A DNA stretch of 64,000 bases from Ianthella basta (Eukaryota; Porifera; Demospongiae; Verongiida; Ianthellidae), in contig OZ025877.1 in assembly GCA_964019415.1 (NCBI GenBank), positions 778,501 to 842,500 on the forward strand, written 5' to 3'. Positions 35,901 to 61,697 of the stretch are shown piece by piece (position 1 is the first letter of the stretch; the number at the start of each line of letters is the position of its first letter). The notes under the pieces were generated by a model. The model had not been told where the DNA came from. It worked only from the letters and a program-made list of their open reading frames with translations, and made no database searches. Position numbers and translations under genes: made by a program.

Positions 35901-36027
35901 GGAAGATGAGGCAAGATGAGGCAAGATATAGCTAAATGAAGGAAGATGAGGCAAGATGAGGAAGATATTGCAAGATTAGGCAATAAATTGCAAAATGAAG
36001 CAAGATAAGGCAAGATTAGGCAAGATA
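29948..36027. repeat. about 6-kb array of 10-bp CAAGAT repeats
   Basis: The repeat is built from GCAAGATGAG, GCAAGATGAA, GCAAGATATA and GCAAGATATT, roughly 600 units. They combine into higher-order blocks of 20-60 bases, such as GAG-ATATA-GAA. A few 12-13-base units (AAGATGAATAGC) shift the register. Minus-strand frames of up to 678 codons (repeat ILPHLASSC) come from the absence of stop codons in three-unit (30-base) periods; with no exon context I do not call them genes. Copy-number polymorphism is expected. Confidence 0.95.
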
Positions 36028-36374
36028 ATTTCACTCATCAACCTCCGGTGCATGGGAACAGTTCACCATCAAACTTCAAGAGGCACAGGGACTGCACTGT
36101 GGCATAGAGCGTCGCAAGGGATAGGGAACGGGCAAACAGGGCCAAATTTAGGGCTTACCAAAGGCGGGCCTTGCAGCTAGTTATTCTATAAATAGCACGT
36201 TCTATAAGCAGATACTGCATCAGCTGTAGCAAGATGAGAAAAATGAGAAGAGTACTTTAACACAATTAGAGCTAGCAAGAACAAGCTAGTGAAAACAGTA
36301 CTGCACTCACCTCAAAGAGAAGAGCATACTTCATAATGTCTACTGCTCTCTGAACACTTTAATGTTGGCTTCTT

Positions 36375-37170
36375 GAATCTCGCCCGTCTACTCTTTCGCA
36401 CAAGCCCGCGCGGACAGTCTGCAAATTAAAAACGAGCGAGCACATGCACTACGAACAAGGGTCAGATTACACTGCACCAAAAGTCCGGAGTCCACTTTCG
36501 ACCGAGGGGGACACCCTACGGCAACGACGAAGTCGCCTAAAACAGACCGGGGGGGAGGGATAGAAAACAGCACTAAACGTTGTTAAAACGTTCTAGGGGG
36601 ATCGGTTTCAAGGGGGGTCATTATCGCCGTGACGAAACTCTTGAAATCACCAGGTGCGCAACAACAAACGGTACGTTCAAGCAGCATACAGCTCTACCGT
36701 CCGCATTATCTCGCCCGTCCACTCTTTTGCACACCCTTGTCCGACATGCCCGCGCAGATGGTCAGTTCTAAACAGAACGAGCGAACACACGCACTACGAA
36801 CAACGGTCAGATTATACATACTGCACCAAAAGTCAGTAGGCCGCTTTCGACCGAGGACGACGTCCTACGGCAACAAATCTCCAACTACAGACGGCGGGGG
36901 ATTGAAACAATCCTAGCTAAACGTTGTTGATAGAGTTCCTGGTTGATCAGTTTCGGGGGGGGGGGGATCGTTATCGTCGCGACAGAACCCCTGAAATCGC
37001 TAGGCTCCTAACAAACAAACGGGTTTAAGCAGCATGGAGTTCCACCGTCGCCCGTCTACTCTTTGGCACACGTTTTCCGACGTGCCCGCACCGATAGTCT
37101 GCAAATATCAACAAAACGAGCCAACACATGCACTAAGAATAACGGCCAGATTATCCTGCTCCAAAACTCA
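36375..37170. repeat. tandem repeat of about 335 bp, 2.4 copies
   Basis: TCTCGCCCGTCTACTCTTTC (36379) recurs near 36708 and 37049. The following parts (GCACATGCACTACGAACAA, AGATTA, CCAAAAGT, TTTCGACCGAGG, CTAAACGTTGTT) repeat in the same order. The third copy is cut near 37170. The unit is G/C-rich and carries runs of G before ATCG. No coding frame was seen. Confidence 0.85.
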
Positions 37171-38292
37171 CCCAAGAACAACCAAAGGTGGCTATATAAT
37201 TATATGAAATTGTGACTGCTGCGCCACAATGCATTCGAAGCTGCCCATTCGCCAATATAATTAGTGGTGACGTCGTTCATTTCCAAACCACGCCTCCTGC
37301 CTTAACTGGAACGATACTTCGTGACTGTTTACTGTTCCTGATAATTGGACCACACACAGTTGTGTACTTGCACTTCATCCACTAGTAGAGAGCACTGTTG
37401 TCCATTGCCTCTCATTTGTGATCTTATAAGCATGTAGGGTATATAGGGCTACACAGAGCTGTCACTGATGACAGTTCGGGTTAGTCATCTCACATGCATG
37501 AAATGAGTGAGCTACACCTGAAAGTGTGCATAATGACATAGCTGGTGCAGTGCATGTGTGTTTGATCAGTTTGACCGCAGCCTGTCTGAGTGACTTCTGT
37601 GCAAGGTTTACTATCATAGACAGCCATCATGAAATCAATTGTAGCTATAGTGTAGTTGGTTATGATTTGTCCATTCACATTGTTTATTCTTGTCTAAGGT
37701 GGTCATTGTAAGCGAATGTTCCATTGATATAGAGAGATTATTAGTGAAGTGACAGACAACAGTAGCTGTTCTTCCAACAGGATTTGCTGGCCATTCTGCG
37801 TGGCTTATACTAGACATCTGCATGCATGTGACTTGTAGCACATTATATTAGCAGTGTGGAGATGTATACGTATATGCTCCTAGAGCCGTTACCCCTCCCT
37901 GTGTGACTGCTGTGTGTGACTGTTGTCACTGCAGTGAATGATGATGTCTGGCTGCAGAGTGGCACCACTGTGTCTGACTGCAGTGTACGTATGTGTGACT
38001 CTCTGTCTGTGTGTGTGTGGGGGGTAGCACAACACAAAGGTCATCTTGACATCCCTTGTGTTGTTCTCACAATGTACTTTGTACTTTGCAAACAGGATAC
38101 AGTGGCTTCAGGGTCTCTAGCTGGCCCGGAGAAAGCACTTTAAAAGTGGTCAGGCCAAGTCAGAACAATTTGCCTAGACAGCCCCTTGCACAGGCCAGGA
38201 AGTACCTTAGCCATAGAAAAGCACGACCAGACCTAAAAAGCCATGGCCTGGGCAGCCTGGGCAGTTCCGCCAAGCATGTAGACTAGTCCCAA
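37171..38292. other. no gene seen
   Basis: No exon with recognisable similarity on either strand. Open frames are short and lack splice context. Confidence 0.45.
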
Positions 38293-38584
38293 TTGACTTT
38301 TGCGTTCTTCACTCGACCACGTGAATAAAGTATTGGAAAGATACTTTCGCACATGCTCCAAACGAAGATAGCAAGGATGCCAGCACCTCCAGGCACACAT
38401 ATGCACTGCCTGTGATACAATATATACATTTATGTAAAACAAAGTAACAATCAAATGAAAATTGCTATTCAATAAGATGGTCTCATTTTGTCAAATCATT
38501 GAAAGGAAGCGAAGATTGGAGCATGTGCAAACCTGTCCTTCCAATACTTTATTCACATGATTGAGTGCAGAACTCAAAAGTCAA
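38293..38584. mobile_element. 292-bp MITE with arms of about 80 bp
   Basis: The left arm starts TTGACTTTTGCGTTCTTCAC and the right arm, reverse complemented, starts TTGACTTTTGAGTTCTGCAC. Both continue through GTGAATAAAGTATTGGAA and CACATGCTCCAA. No coding capacity. Confidence 0.85.
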
Positions 38585-38677
38585 TAGTGACTATAGAAAC
38601 CCTGAAACCTGTACATGTTTGGTTTTGCAATTTGGTAACTGACATGTTGCCATAGGAACGTATGTGAAACATACACA

Positions 38678-38828
<151 letters not shown>

Positions 38829-39251
38829 TAAAATCAGTTGCATAAGAAATGTGTCCCACTCTTATAAAATTATACCATCATATCCAGGCAGGTTGTCACG
38901 GCTATATAGCCAGTCCCAATTACACTATCTCACAGTCTGTACACTCCATCATATACTAACTATATACACAACACAGACATCATGTCTGAGTAACAAAACA
39001 GCTACAAAATTAATGATCAAATGCACTGTACAAAAGAAAATGAATAGCTATAAGCTTCAATACTGATATCAGTCACATGTGGAGTTAGAGGGAATACAGC
39101 TCAAATTAACAAAAGTGAGATTAGACTATACTCTAGACTAATAAACAATGACCTTTGAGTGTTGATTGCATGACAATGGTGGCACACTGCAGGGATGAGG
39201 TATTACACACACATCACTAACACACTACACTACACCACCTGTTAGACACCA

Positions 39252-39357
39252 ACACACACACACACACACACACACATGCACACATGCACACATGCACACG
39301 CGCAAACACACAAACACAAGGAATGCACACACACATGCACGCACGCACACACGCATG

Positions 39358-39389
<32 letters not shown>

Positions 39390-39480
39390 ATAAAACACAC
39401 ACACACACACGCACACACATGTGCATGCACACATGCACACCCACAAACACACACACACAAGAAATGCACACACACATGCA
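39252..39480 (+). repeat. interrupted (AC)n microsatellite downstream of NLR-B
   Basis: AC runs broken by GCATGCAC and AACACACAAACAC. The left flank is homologous to that of the NLR-A tract at 9669. Confidence 0.95.
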
Positions 39481-39887
39481 CGCAGAAAGTATGAACCAGT
39501 TACTGCAGTGTGTGTATAAAATTAAAGGTACATGCATATTAATTGTATCAACATCATTACAGTGCATGTATATAAATGGTGAGGACTGTACTACACAGTA
39601 CATGCATATAAACAGTGATGAAAGTATTACAGTGTATGTATATAAATAAAGACACAAAGTTTACATAAATTGTGTGTACAACTCCCATGCATTGTCTGCA
39701 CATGTGTAGAGTTGGTCTTGTGTTGTATCCCTCAATACACGGTAGCACGGACCTACAGAAAAGAGAGAGGACAGGTAGAGTTACAGGACAAACACAAATT
39801 AACTGGACATGTACACTGCAAATGTTGAAATGAGCAGTGAATGCAGAGACAAGGGACATGAGCAGTAGAGAGAGCAAGAGGCTGTCA

Positions 39888-40018
39888 TTAGTGTGACCGT
39901 CCCATTCTGACTACAACTTGGTCACCCGATGTGTTCCAACCATTAGGAGAACTACGCCGGTCATACTCCAAACAGTGAACGACTGGTGAAGCCGCTGGTT
40001 GGACAAGGTGCAGTGATG
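39888..40018 (-). CDS. exon-like block in the extra 1 kb beside NLR-B
   Basis: After a good acceptor (TTTTCTGTTGCCAG) a phase-1 frame of 43 codons reads SLHLVQPAASPVVHCLEYDR, then NTSGDQVVVRMGRSH and TAA. There is no homologue in the NLR-A copy. It could be an alternative terminal exon of NLR-B or a fragment of another gene. No domain was recognised. Confidence 0.3.
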
Positions 40019-40459
40019 CTGGCAACAGAAAACAAACAGCAACTTCCAGTTTATGTAACTCTTACCAAATCAGCCTTACTTTACTGTCATTGTCACACTG
40101 GCACTCTGACCACACTGTAACACCTCCTTCACTATAACACCTTCAAAAGGTGATGTAATCACTGCTTTGGGCACAGTACATGAAATGGGAATGGGAAACC
40201 TTCCAGACCCTTTCCTCCACATGGGGTATTGGGCAATAGCAGAAGGGGAGGAGAGGGTCTAGCCACTCTAGACTAGCACTAGTGAAGTTTCAAATGGGAC
40301 AGTATTGGCCACTCAGTTCCCATTGACATTGACCTCACTGACTTTGTGCTCAATTCCCTCCCTACCTCTAACTGTATTCCTTCTCCTCACGTGGACCATT
40401 CCACTCTACCTTACTCATTAACTGGCCATGGACCTCACACACACAGATAATCACCCACC

Positions 40460-40475
40460 CACACACACACACACA

Positions 40476-40563
<88 letters not shown>
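40460..40563 (+). repeat. (AC)n microsatellite
   Basis: Pure AC tract. Its right flank (CTGCCATGACATAACAAA) matches the right flank of the NLR-A tract at 9880. Confidence 0.97.
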
Positions 40564-40566
<3 letters not shown>

Positions 40567-40848
40567 GCCATGACATAACAAATATAGAAATGATATACAG
40601 TATGCTCTGCTTACCTTGCAGCTGGAACTTCACAAATAGGTGTAGCAATTACAATTACAAAATTGCACTTCACAACCAACTCTGCACAATGCTCGCTGCA
40701 GTGTACCCTGCACATTAAAGGGATAGTGACAGATGAAGCCATTGATTACAAACCATGTGCACTGTAACATAATTAAATGGATGAAATACAATTCCACAAA
40801 ATACCCAGCCAGCCTTACTTAGTCCCATGAGGTGTACCATACAGGACC

Positions 40849-54907
<14,059 letters not shown>

Positions 54908-55090
54908 CTACATGGGATGGTGTACACACATGTTCTAACCATGAACAGTGTGTGGTGCAGACATGTCTAACTACATCACTGGGACATGTGAAGGGTCAGA
55001 CCATCATGAAGTGCTCAGCACTCACATTAACATGTACAGATAGCTACAGTGGAGGGCTGTAAATGGAATACAGTCACAACCATAAGGCGC

Positions 55091-55202
55091 TAGTCTGGCC
55101 CGCTAGCCCCTACTTCTGACCCCCAATTGCGCATGGGCAAGATGGAACCTTCTTGCACACGCACAATCAGGAGCCGGAAGTAGGGGCTAGCAGGCCAGAC
55201 TA
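55091..55202. mobile_element. 112-bp fold-back MITE
   Basis: TAGTCTGGCCCGCTAGCCCC and GGGGCTAGCAGGCCAGACTA are inverted, with arms continuing into CTACTTC/GAAGTAG around a short spacer. Its TAGTCTGGC end resembles that of the element at 60426-61177. Confidence 0.8.
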
Positions 55203-55854
55203 CTGTAGAAGCGAGTGTACATGATGCTGTCATGTGTGCTTGCCAGATATTTGTGGTTGGCCTGTGTAAACGATGTCAAGTGTTGGAATGTGGGCTAGTG
55301 GACTACACCAAGACACTGTCAGTGCTGGCCTGCAAATATAGCAGAAGTCAACCAATTGTATGCTAATTGTAGAGGGTTGGACCAGGAGATTGGAAATGTA
55401 GAGTCTGACCTTTTCCAATCACTACAATACCTCACCACTGGATAGAGTGATGGTCAAGTGGTTTCCTAGCTCTTGTCTACAGGAAGGAAATTTCATGTTG
55501 TGTTGTCGTGTTTGAACCTTTGTGTATAGGAGTCGGGTCAGATAATCAACCACCTGAGTTCCGTCAAGGGAGGCAGTGATCACCGTAATGTTAGGACACA
55601 TGTGTTTGGACATTAACATTTAGTGTAGTGTAGCTACAAGTTGTGTCCCTGTCATGTGGCTCCACTCACTGGTGGTCACAGCGTGTTCTCAACTTTACAA
55701 TACATCTGATAGTCACATCTCAACATTAAATTTAAGTCACAGATAGTTGGAGTAAATCCACAGGCCTAGTATCAAATCACTCCAACTAACATGGTCAATC
55801 TAAACCAATGCAATGCCCCTACTGATGCCTTCCCCCTCCCCTCCCTCGTCTCAC
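55203..55854. other. intronic or intergenic, no exon seen
   Basis: No exon matching NLR, CARD or DDRGK proteins was found here on either strand. Confidence 0.4.
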
Positions 55855-57079
55855 CTCCTTCCGCTTCTACCTGATCTTGCAATCGACGAGCACTCTTAGA
55901 CCGCGTCCTCATGTTTTGATTTCTCCTAGCCCCACCCACCCTGGGGGCTCCTGCTGCTGGTGCTCGAGCACCAACCTCCCTTTGAGCTACAACACACACA
56001 CACGTAAACAAAACAATGATGAAGTGACCACTGCTGTGTATAATGTGAGGAGTGGTGTGTCCACCACAGCAGGAAGAGGAGGTGGGAGAGCACTCTACAC
56101 ACTAGTAAGCATTAACACACAAAGGATGTACATTGGCAGTCAAAGTCCAGCTCAAGGTCACTGCAGTTGTGGGAGCCCAAGTCTGACCACAGACAGCACA
56201 CACCACACAACATAGCCCAAGTCTGACCACAGACAGCACACACCACATAACATAGCCCAAGTCTGACCACAGACAGCACACACCACATAACATAGCCCAA
56301 GTCTGACCACAGACAGCACACACCACATAACATAGCCCAAGTCTGACCACAGACAGCACACACCACATAACATAGCCCAAGTCTGACCACAGACAGCACA
56401 CACCACATAACATAGCCCAAGTCTGACCACAGACAGCACACACCACATAACATAGCCCAAGTCTGACCACAGACAGCACACACCTCATAACATAGCCCAA
56501 GTCTGACCACAGACAGCACACACCACATAACATAGCCCAAGTCTGACCACAGACAGCACACACCACATTACATAGCCCAAGTCTGACCACAGATACACAA
56601 CATCCATGTCCTGACATTAACGTCTACCTCTCACACTACTACAAGCTATGAGCCCTGGACAGACTACTACAACCCAGTCTCCCCTAACCAGCCACGTGCC
56701 TGTACAGCTGCTAGCTACTTCACAGTGCTCACAGTATGCATATGGCACCAGGTAATACTGAAACACTGCTTAGTGCTAAAGACATAAGACCTTCCTGTAA
56801 ACCACTGTATTGATGTACTCTGACATTGCTCTCTGACCTTTGTACAAGGAGCTAGCAAACGAACAACACTCGCCTCGTGTAGCTAGCTAGCTAGCCATGG
56901 CGCTACAACAGACAAACAGCCTGTCAGAAACACACTTGAACGAGAAATAACCAACCTCCAGTTTTGACCTCTTTCCTCTTCCAACACTGAAGGTAGGTTA
57001 TGATGCCGACAACTACGCTTAACAGCAACAAAACTGCCAAAAGGGTTGAGTAAAGTAATAGATCCTGTCCGTCCGCCAT
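55855..57079 (-). CDS. two exons: membrane anchor and Arg-rich segment (NLR-B 5' exons or DDRGK1-like remnant)
   Basis: Exon 1 (57079-56956): an ATG with MADGQDLLLYSTLLAVLLLL, then SVVVGIITYLQCWKRKEV, a single N-terminal membrane anchor followed by basic residues. Exon 2 (55986-55855): QREVGARAPAAGAPRV, then ARRNQNMRTRSKSARRLQDQ. Both end in phase 1 with donors GTTGGT and GTGAGA. Two readings fit. (a) The layout resembles the N-terminus of DDRGK1/UFBP1, an ER-anchored UFMylation factor, but no coiled-coil or DDRGK exons follow. (b) The phase-1 end joins without break to the NLR-B linker exon at 54907, giving a membrane-anchored CARD-NACHT-LRR protein. A second donor, CAG|GTAGAAG, in exon 2 would give phase 0. 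Confidence 0.5.
56177..56592. repeat. 40-bp tandem repeat, about 10 copies
   Basis: The unit core is CCCAAGTCTGACCACAGACA, followed by GCACACACCACATAACATAG. Copies differ by only one or two bases, so the expansion is recent. It lies in the intron between the two exons of the 55855-57079 gene. The minus-strand open frames across it are periodic artefacts. Confidence 0.95.
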
Positions 57080-57531
57080 CTTGTTCTGTTATACTCCGAG
57101 GAGGTAGATCTGGCTAGTCCAGCCCGCTGTGGACCCCGAACGGGGCGAAGGCACCGATCTGGGGGCGGACCAGAACTGCAGACTCTGCCGGGAGGTATCA
57201 CGTGACGGTGGCTGGGAAGCACGCGTGTAGCGAATTTATACACATACACAATGTAATATTCTGTACTGTAGAGCGACCTCTCTTGGTTGAGCTAGCAGAT
57301 ATCCGCACATGTACACACTGCACACCATTCGAAAGCGCTGCTGAAGCAGAATCTGAAATTCATTCCGTGCATCTACTCCACTAGAGTTAGGAGGTGCATA
57401 CAGCAGTAAAACAGACATGCAGTCAGTGAAATCAGTACAAAGAATTGAATGCCAAAAGTAATACAAACTCCTACAAAACACCGTCCTATAGAGTTGTACT
57501 AAAAGTGTTTAACAAGTTCATGTACTGTCCA

Positions 57532-60500
57532 CTAGTACTGCCACTGAATGCTGTGCTCCAGGCATGTCCTGCTGTTCACTCTCCTTAAAAGGGAAATAGA
57601 CGAGATATAACAACCAGAAATTGCTAGCTTTGTCAAGTGTAGGGCAGTACTCATATCAAGATCTGGGGGCGGGCACTCATACACATCCTCTATCTGAGAC
57701 TGTATGGCATACATCATTGTGGAACTAGTACATGCAGCATGCGTGCACACAAGCACACACAGACACACACTATATTCTCACCTGTTTCCAGCTTCTTCTT
57801 CATAGCTCTACCAAGAGCATTCATGTTTGGGTAGCCGTCCTTAGCAATGAATATGTTGCAGGCATCAATCAAGGCCTCTCTGGTGCAGCCCCTCACCAGC
57901 CGGTCATGTAGAATCTCATTTCGCTGTTTACGATCCCTGTCAGGAGGTGAGATTTGTGCCTCACAGCCATCTGGGATAATGTTGCCTTTTCGAAGAGCAG
58001 AAGCAACAATGTCAGGCTCCATAACATTAAGAAATAGTTCCTGAAAATGATCAAGTACTTCTACTGGATCAGCTGCATGGAAAGAGAAGAGTCATGACAA
58101 ACTAACCTGCCAACAACTCACGCTCACTGTAGGACCACCCTCCACCCACTGTGAGCAGGTCACTGACACCTTCCGTGGTAAAAATCTCTACAATGTGAAG
58201 TAGTCATACTTGAATCCCCCTTCGTAATTTTACATCTTACCTGTAGCTGGTGCAAGCTTCTCTTTCATAGCTCTACCCAGAGCATTCATGTTTGGGTAGC
58301 CGTCCTTAGCAATGAAAATGTCGCAGGCATCAATCAAAGCCTCTCTGGTGCAGCCCCTAACCAGACGGTCGTGTAGAATCTCATTTCGCTGTTTACGATC
58401 CCTGTCAGGAGGTGAGATTTGTGCCTCACAGCCATCTGGGATAATGCTGCCTTTTCGAAGAGCAGAGGCAACAATGTCAGGCTCCATAACTTCAATAAAT
58501 CGATCACGAAACTCTTCAAGAACTTTTTCAGCTGCATGGAAAGAGAAGAGTCATGACACACAAACCTGCCAACATCTCACGCTCACTGTAGGACCACCCT
58601 CCACCCACTTTGAGCAGGTCACTGATGTGTACCAACACAGGGCGTACAGCACCATATAGTGGAAAAATTTTGCGGATTTGGCCAAATAGTCGTGAGTTTT
58701 CCCAAGAAAATCCTATTGGCAAATAAAGTGCATTGGTCCCTTTGTTAAGGCTTAGATGCGCTTATAGCGCTGATGAAGTACTTTTCGGTTAAGTCTAAGC
58801 CTCAGGGCGTGGCGCTGACCTCAACGGTCCCTTATCAAGCACAGTGAAACTCCAGAAGCGATTGAAATACCAACAGGAATGTTTCTGCTATAATTCCTCG
58901 CTTCCAATCAGTCCAGCACGAATGACGAAGGGTATGGGCCTTAGACAGCTCAACATAAGGCCCAGGTTGCTACTACGTAATGGAGTCAGCGAATAAGTGG
59001 GCAGTAGTAATGTACTCCAAGCAAAGGGGCGTCGATCTGACGGAAATCAGCTAGCTACCGTCGGAACGTGAAAGTCGAAGTACGAAGAGAATTACAAAAG
59101 AGGAAGTCGACGAACCTGCTGCCAATCAAAGCGATGGTAGCCAGTTACGCACCTTTCAATTGGAATTGACGCTCCTCCCTTGCAGCCATAGGGAAACACC
59201 TTTCTCGCTTGCTCCCTGCCTCGGGATTCACTTTGTTCACCCTATATACGCCCTTTGACGTCATGTTAACCGCGTGAATCGAAAGTTGCATGAGCATCAG
59301 AAAAAGCGCGCTCCATTTGAGTTACTCCTGCTTTCAGAAATCCTAGATCCGCCACTGCTAGCCATAGATCATAGATCCTTCTGGAGGATCTATGGCCTAA
59401 CTATGTGCACACAGCCAGCTACCTGGTAGCTAAGTAGTTTGTTGCAATGAACTAATACAATTTGATCTTTATTGAACCCAGAGTGAGGATGTCAGGTATA
59501 CCAGTGTGGGCTGAAGGCCTAACTAAAATTGGTACATACTATGAAGGAATTGTTGAAGACCGGAGGCAACACTGGAGCTGCATCAGCGAGACACTGTGTC
59601 AACAGGGCTCTTTGCTGACCAGTACATAATAATGTTTATACCTTGCTATATGTGTTAAGTGTCATACACGTTGTGGAGAGTGTGCAGGATGTACAGCCAA
59701 AGATTGCAAATTAATGCTGCATTCATTGTAAGAATATGAAGAAGTATGAGGACACTGGTAGAAAAAAGAAAGCTTGTATCCAACGGGAGTGTGTTCAGCA
59801 ATAGTAGGATAAGAGCATGTGCATGTACACACCACATATTCATGCCATCTGTGAAGAGACAGCAAGGAGCTGTTATGGATAGCTTGACTTTCATATTGGA
59901 TCAATATCCAGTCATTTTCTGCTTTGTATTACCTAATTTTGTGCGTCTGACAGTGCTCTGGACGCTTTGCATGGACAGGCATACATGTACAGCTACACCT
60001 ACGTATGTACATGTACACAAAACATCCACATTGTGGGGGATTCTCATGGCATGTGGTTACTAGTGACATCCATATAGCTATCAAATAGCTAGTTATGTGC
60101 GCATAGTTAGCTACGTAGGTGTACATAGCTAGCAACAATGCCACAAGTAGTTAGCTAGCTAGCTACCTGTTGAGCAGCTACCTGATTAGCTATAGTTAAC
60201 TGGCTGGGCTTGGCTTTGGTTAGCAACAACATAGACTAGAGCTCTCTAGGACTTCACTGCCCTCACGGAAGTAGCTAACTTTAGATACATAGATCGTGCT
60301 TTTGATGCCTGTGCAACTTCCGATGCATGTGGTTAGAGTGACATCATAGGACATGAAGTGGGGTGAAAAAAGTGAACCCCATAGCGAAACACCTTTCTCG
60401 CTTGCTCCCTGCCTCCCTGCGGTTAAGTCTGGCTAGCTAGACTGTCCCTAACAAACGCCAGCGGCGTGGAAGGGGAGGGACAGTCGGATAACAATTAGTT

Positions 60501-61520
60501 CACACCTTCCACTAACTGCAAAGTAGTAAACAAACAATCAACTTTGCAGATGGCCATGGCTGAAAGCAGCAACAATGGGTGTAGATGCAACAGCAACTGT
60601 ACGAATGCTTCTGCCGATGGTGTCGGGGCCTACTTCATCAGACAGATACAATCTTTACCATGCATGGTCAGTGAAGAAGACAGGCACCTTATTGTCTAAC
60701 ATTGCAGTAGAAGACCTGTCCCTGGAAGCGAAGTGTGCCCCACATATTTGCAAGAGTTGATATAATCTTCTGGACACAATAGCAAGGAGGAGGATGAACT
60801 GCAGAGAAAGTGCCAATTGCTTGTCCGGGCAAAAGATGTTGGCAGGCAAACTATCACATCACTGGCATTCGTGACTGCGCAAATTGCATCACTTTGGTGT
60901 TTCTATAAGATGATGTCCTTTCATTCCAACTTTGATAGAATAAACACTATTGATTCCTCATTGATAGAGCCACTAGCAGCAGCCATGTTCACAAGAACAA
61001 TGAATACCATTGCCACAATTCCTAAGCAACAGTTCTCATAGCAGCCGAATCCAAGCATCTCATTGGTCTGGAATCACGTGGCTAGGTGTGAACTAATCGC
61101 TATGTATGCTAGACTGTCCCTTCCTTTTGCGCCTTTGCGCCCTGGGCACTTAGGGACAGTCTAAGCTAGCCAGACTACTCTGTAGTGTAAGAGAAACTAA
61201 AAATGCACAGTATCAACATACAAATCATGAAATTGAAACTGTGAATTGCAGTTTTCAAGCATAATCACAATTTTTCATCTATACAGAGTGCACTGTATAT
61301 ACACTCCACCAGGCCTGACTCCACATACAGCTGTGTACTGTGGCTGGGGTCACTGCAGTATTCACACAGTAGTCACTAGTGGTAGTCACATGTCATACAC
61401 ACTCACCTGAGGGGAGGGCTGTGGAGGGTGAGGATGGTGGTGGACGCTCAGGTGGAGAGGGTGGTAGCTCTGTCTCAGCACTCTCCATTTTAGCTTCCAC
61501 AAACAACCGAGCATCAGGAG
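57532..61520 (-). CDS. double-CARD gene (adaptor candidate, or C-terminal part of a protease-CARD gene)
   Basis: Exons: 61520-61407 (Pro-rich linker PDARLFVEAKMESAETELPP), 58531-58241 (CARD 1), 58072-57782 (CARD 2) and a possible last exon 57662-57532 (43 codons including TAG). All joins are phase 1. The two CARDs are nearly identical over their cores. No NACHT or LRR exon follows before the next gene starts at 57079. Proteins made mainly of CARDs act as adaptors between CARD receptors and effectors; that role is inferred here. The 5' end is uncertain: the upstream protease exon can also splice in phase to 61520. The intron after 61407 has been enlarged from about 227 bp (its size in NLR-A and NLR-B) to 2.9 kb by inserted DNA. 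Confidence 0.6.
57782..58072 (-). CDS. CARD exon 2 of the double-CARD gene
   Basis: 291 nt, phase 1-1. It starts DPVEVLDHFQELFLNVMEPD, then follows CARD 1 almost residue for residue from MEPDIVASALRKG to GYPNMNALGRAMK. Flanking intron (CACGCTCACTGTAGGACCAC) is duplicated with it, giving a tandem duplication unit of 459 bp. Confidence 0.75.
58241..58531 (-). CDS. CARD exon 1 of the double-CARD gene
   Basis: 291 nt, phase 1-1: EKVLEEFRDRFIEVMEPDIV, ALRKGSIIPDGCEAQISPPD, RKQRNEILHDRLVRGCTREA and GYPNMNALGRAMKEKLAPAT. Its first 15 residues resemble the NLR-A CARD, while the rest is almost the same as CARD exon 2. That mosaic suggests exchange between copies. Confidence 0.75.
58643..61279. other. 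2.6-kb block inserted in a conserved CARD intron; no gene seen
   Basis: Sequence matching the short NLR-A and NLR-B intron stops at about 58642 (CCAACACAGGGC) and resumes at about 61280 (GAGTGCACTGTATATACACT). The block includes an inverted pair around AGATCCTTCTGGAGGATCT near 59380, and the TIR element at 60426-61177. Confidence 0.7.
60426..61177. mobile_element. about 750-bp TIR element with long sub-terminal inverted repeats
   Basis: The left end AGTCTGGCTAGCTAGACTGT and the right end (reverse complement AGTCTGGCTAGCTTAGACTG) are inverted. A second pair, GGGACAGTC..ATTAGTTCACACC, is also inverted about 60-80 bases inside. An internal 43-codon frame starts at 60551 with MAMAESSNNGCRCNSNC. 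No transposase was recognised. Confidence 0.8.
61407..61520 (-). CDS. Pro-rich linker exon of the double-CARD gene
   Basis: 114 nt, phase 1-1; sequence type as 54794-54907 (SPPERPPPSSPSTALPS). Confidence 0.6.
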
Positions 61521-61697
61521 CTACATGGGATGGTGTACACACATGCACCAACTATAGATGTACAGTGAGTTGGGCAGAAACATTGAGCTACCTATTGTTA
61601 TGAAAGCAGTTCTCACACGTGTCTCAATTCAATGGAACAGATCATATAACCACACACACAAAGGGGACTGATCACACAATGAAATGAGCTCCTTATT

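Noticed and set aside
29892-35954. Minus-strand frames of 520, 592 and 678 codons (LPHLASSC-type repeats) as genes
   Set aside because: They arise from decamer units with no stop codon in a 30-base period. Several overlapping frames are equally long, and there are no splice sites or unique flanks.
56102-56617. 171-codon Cys-rich minus frame
   Set aside because: It is a 40-bp repeat read in three overlapping frames of similar length; it lies inside an intron.
60575-61041. Two short plus frames inside the 60.4-61.2 kb element
   Set aside because: They are in different frames, short, and show no transposase motif.
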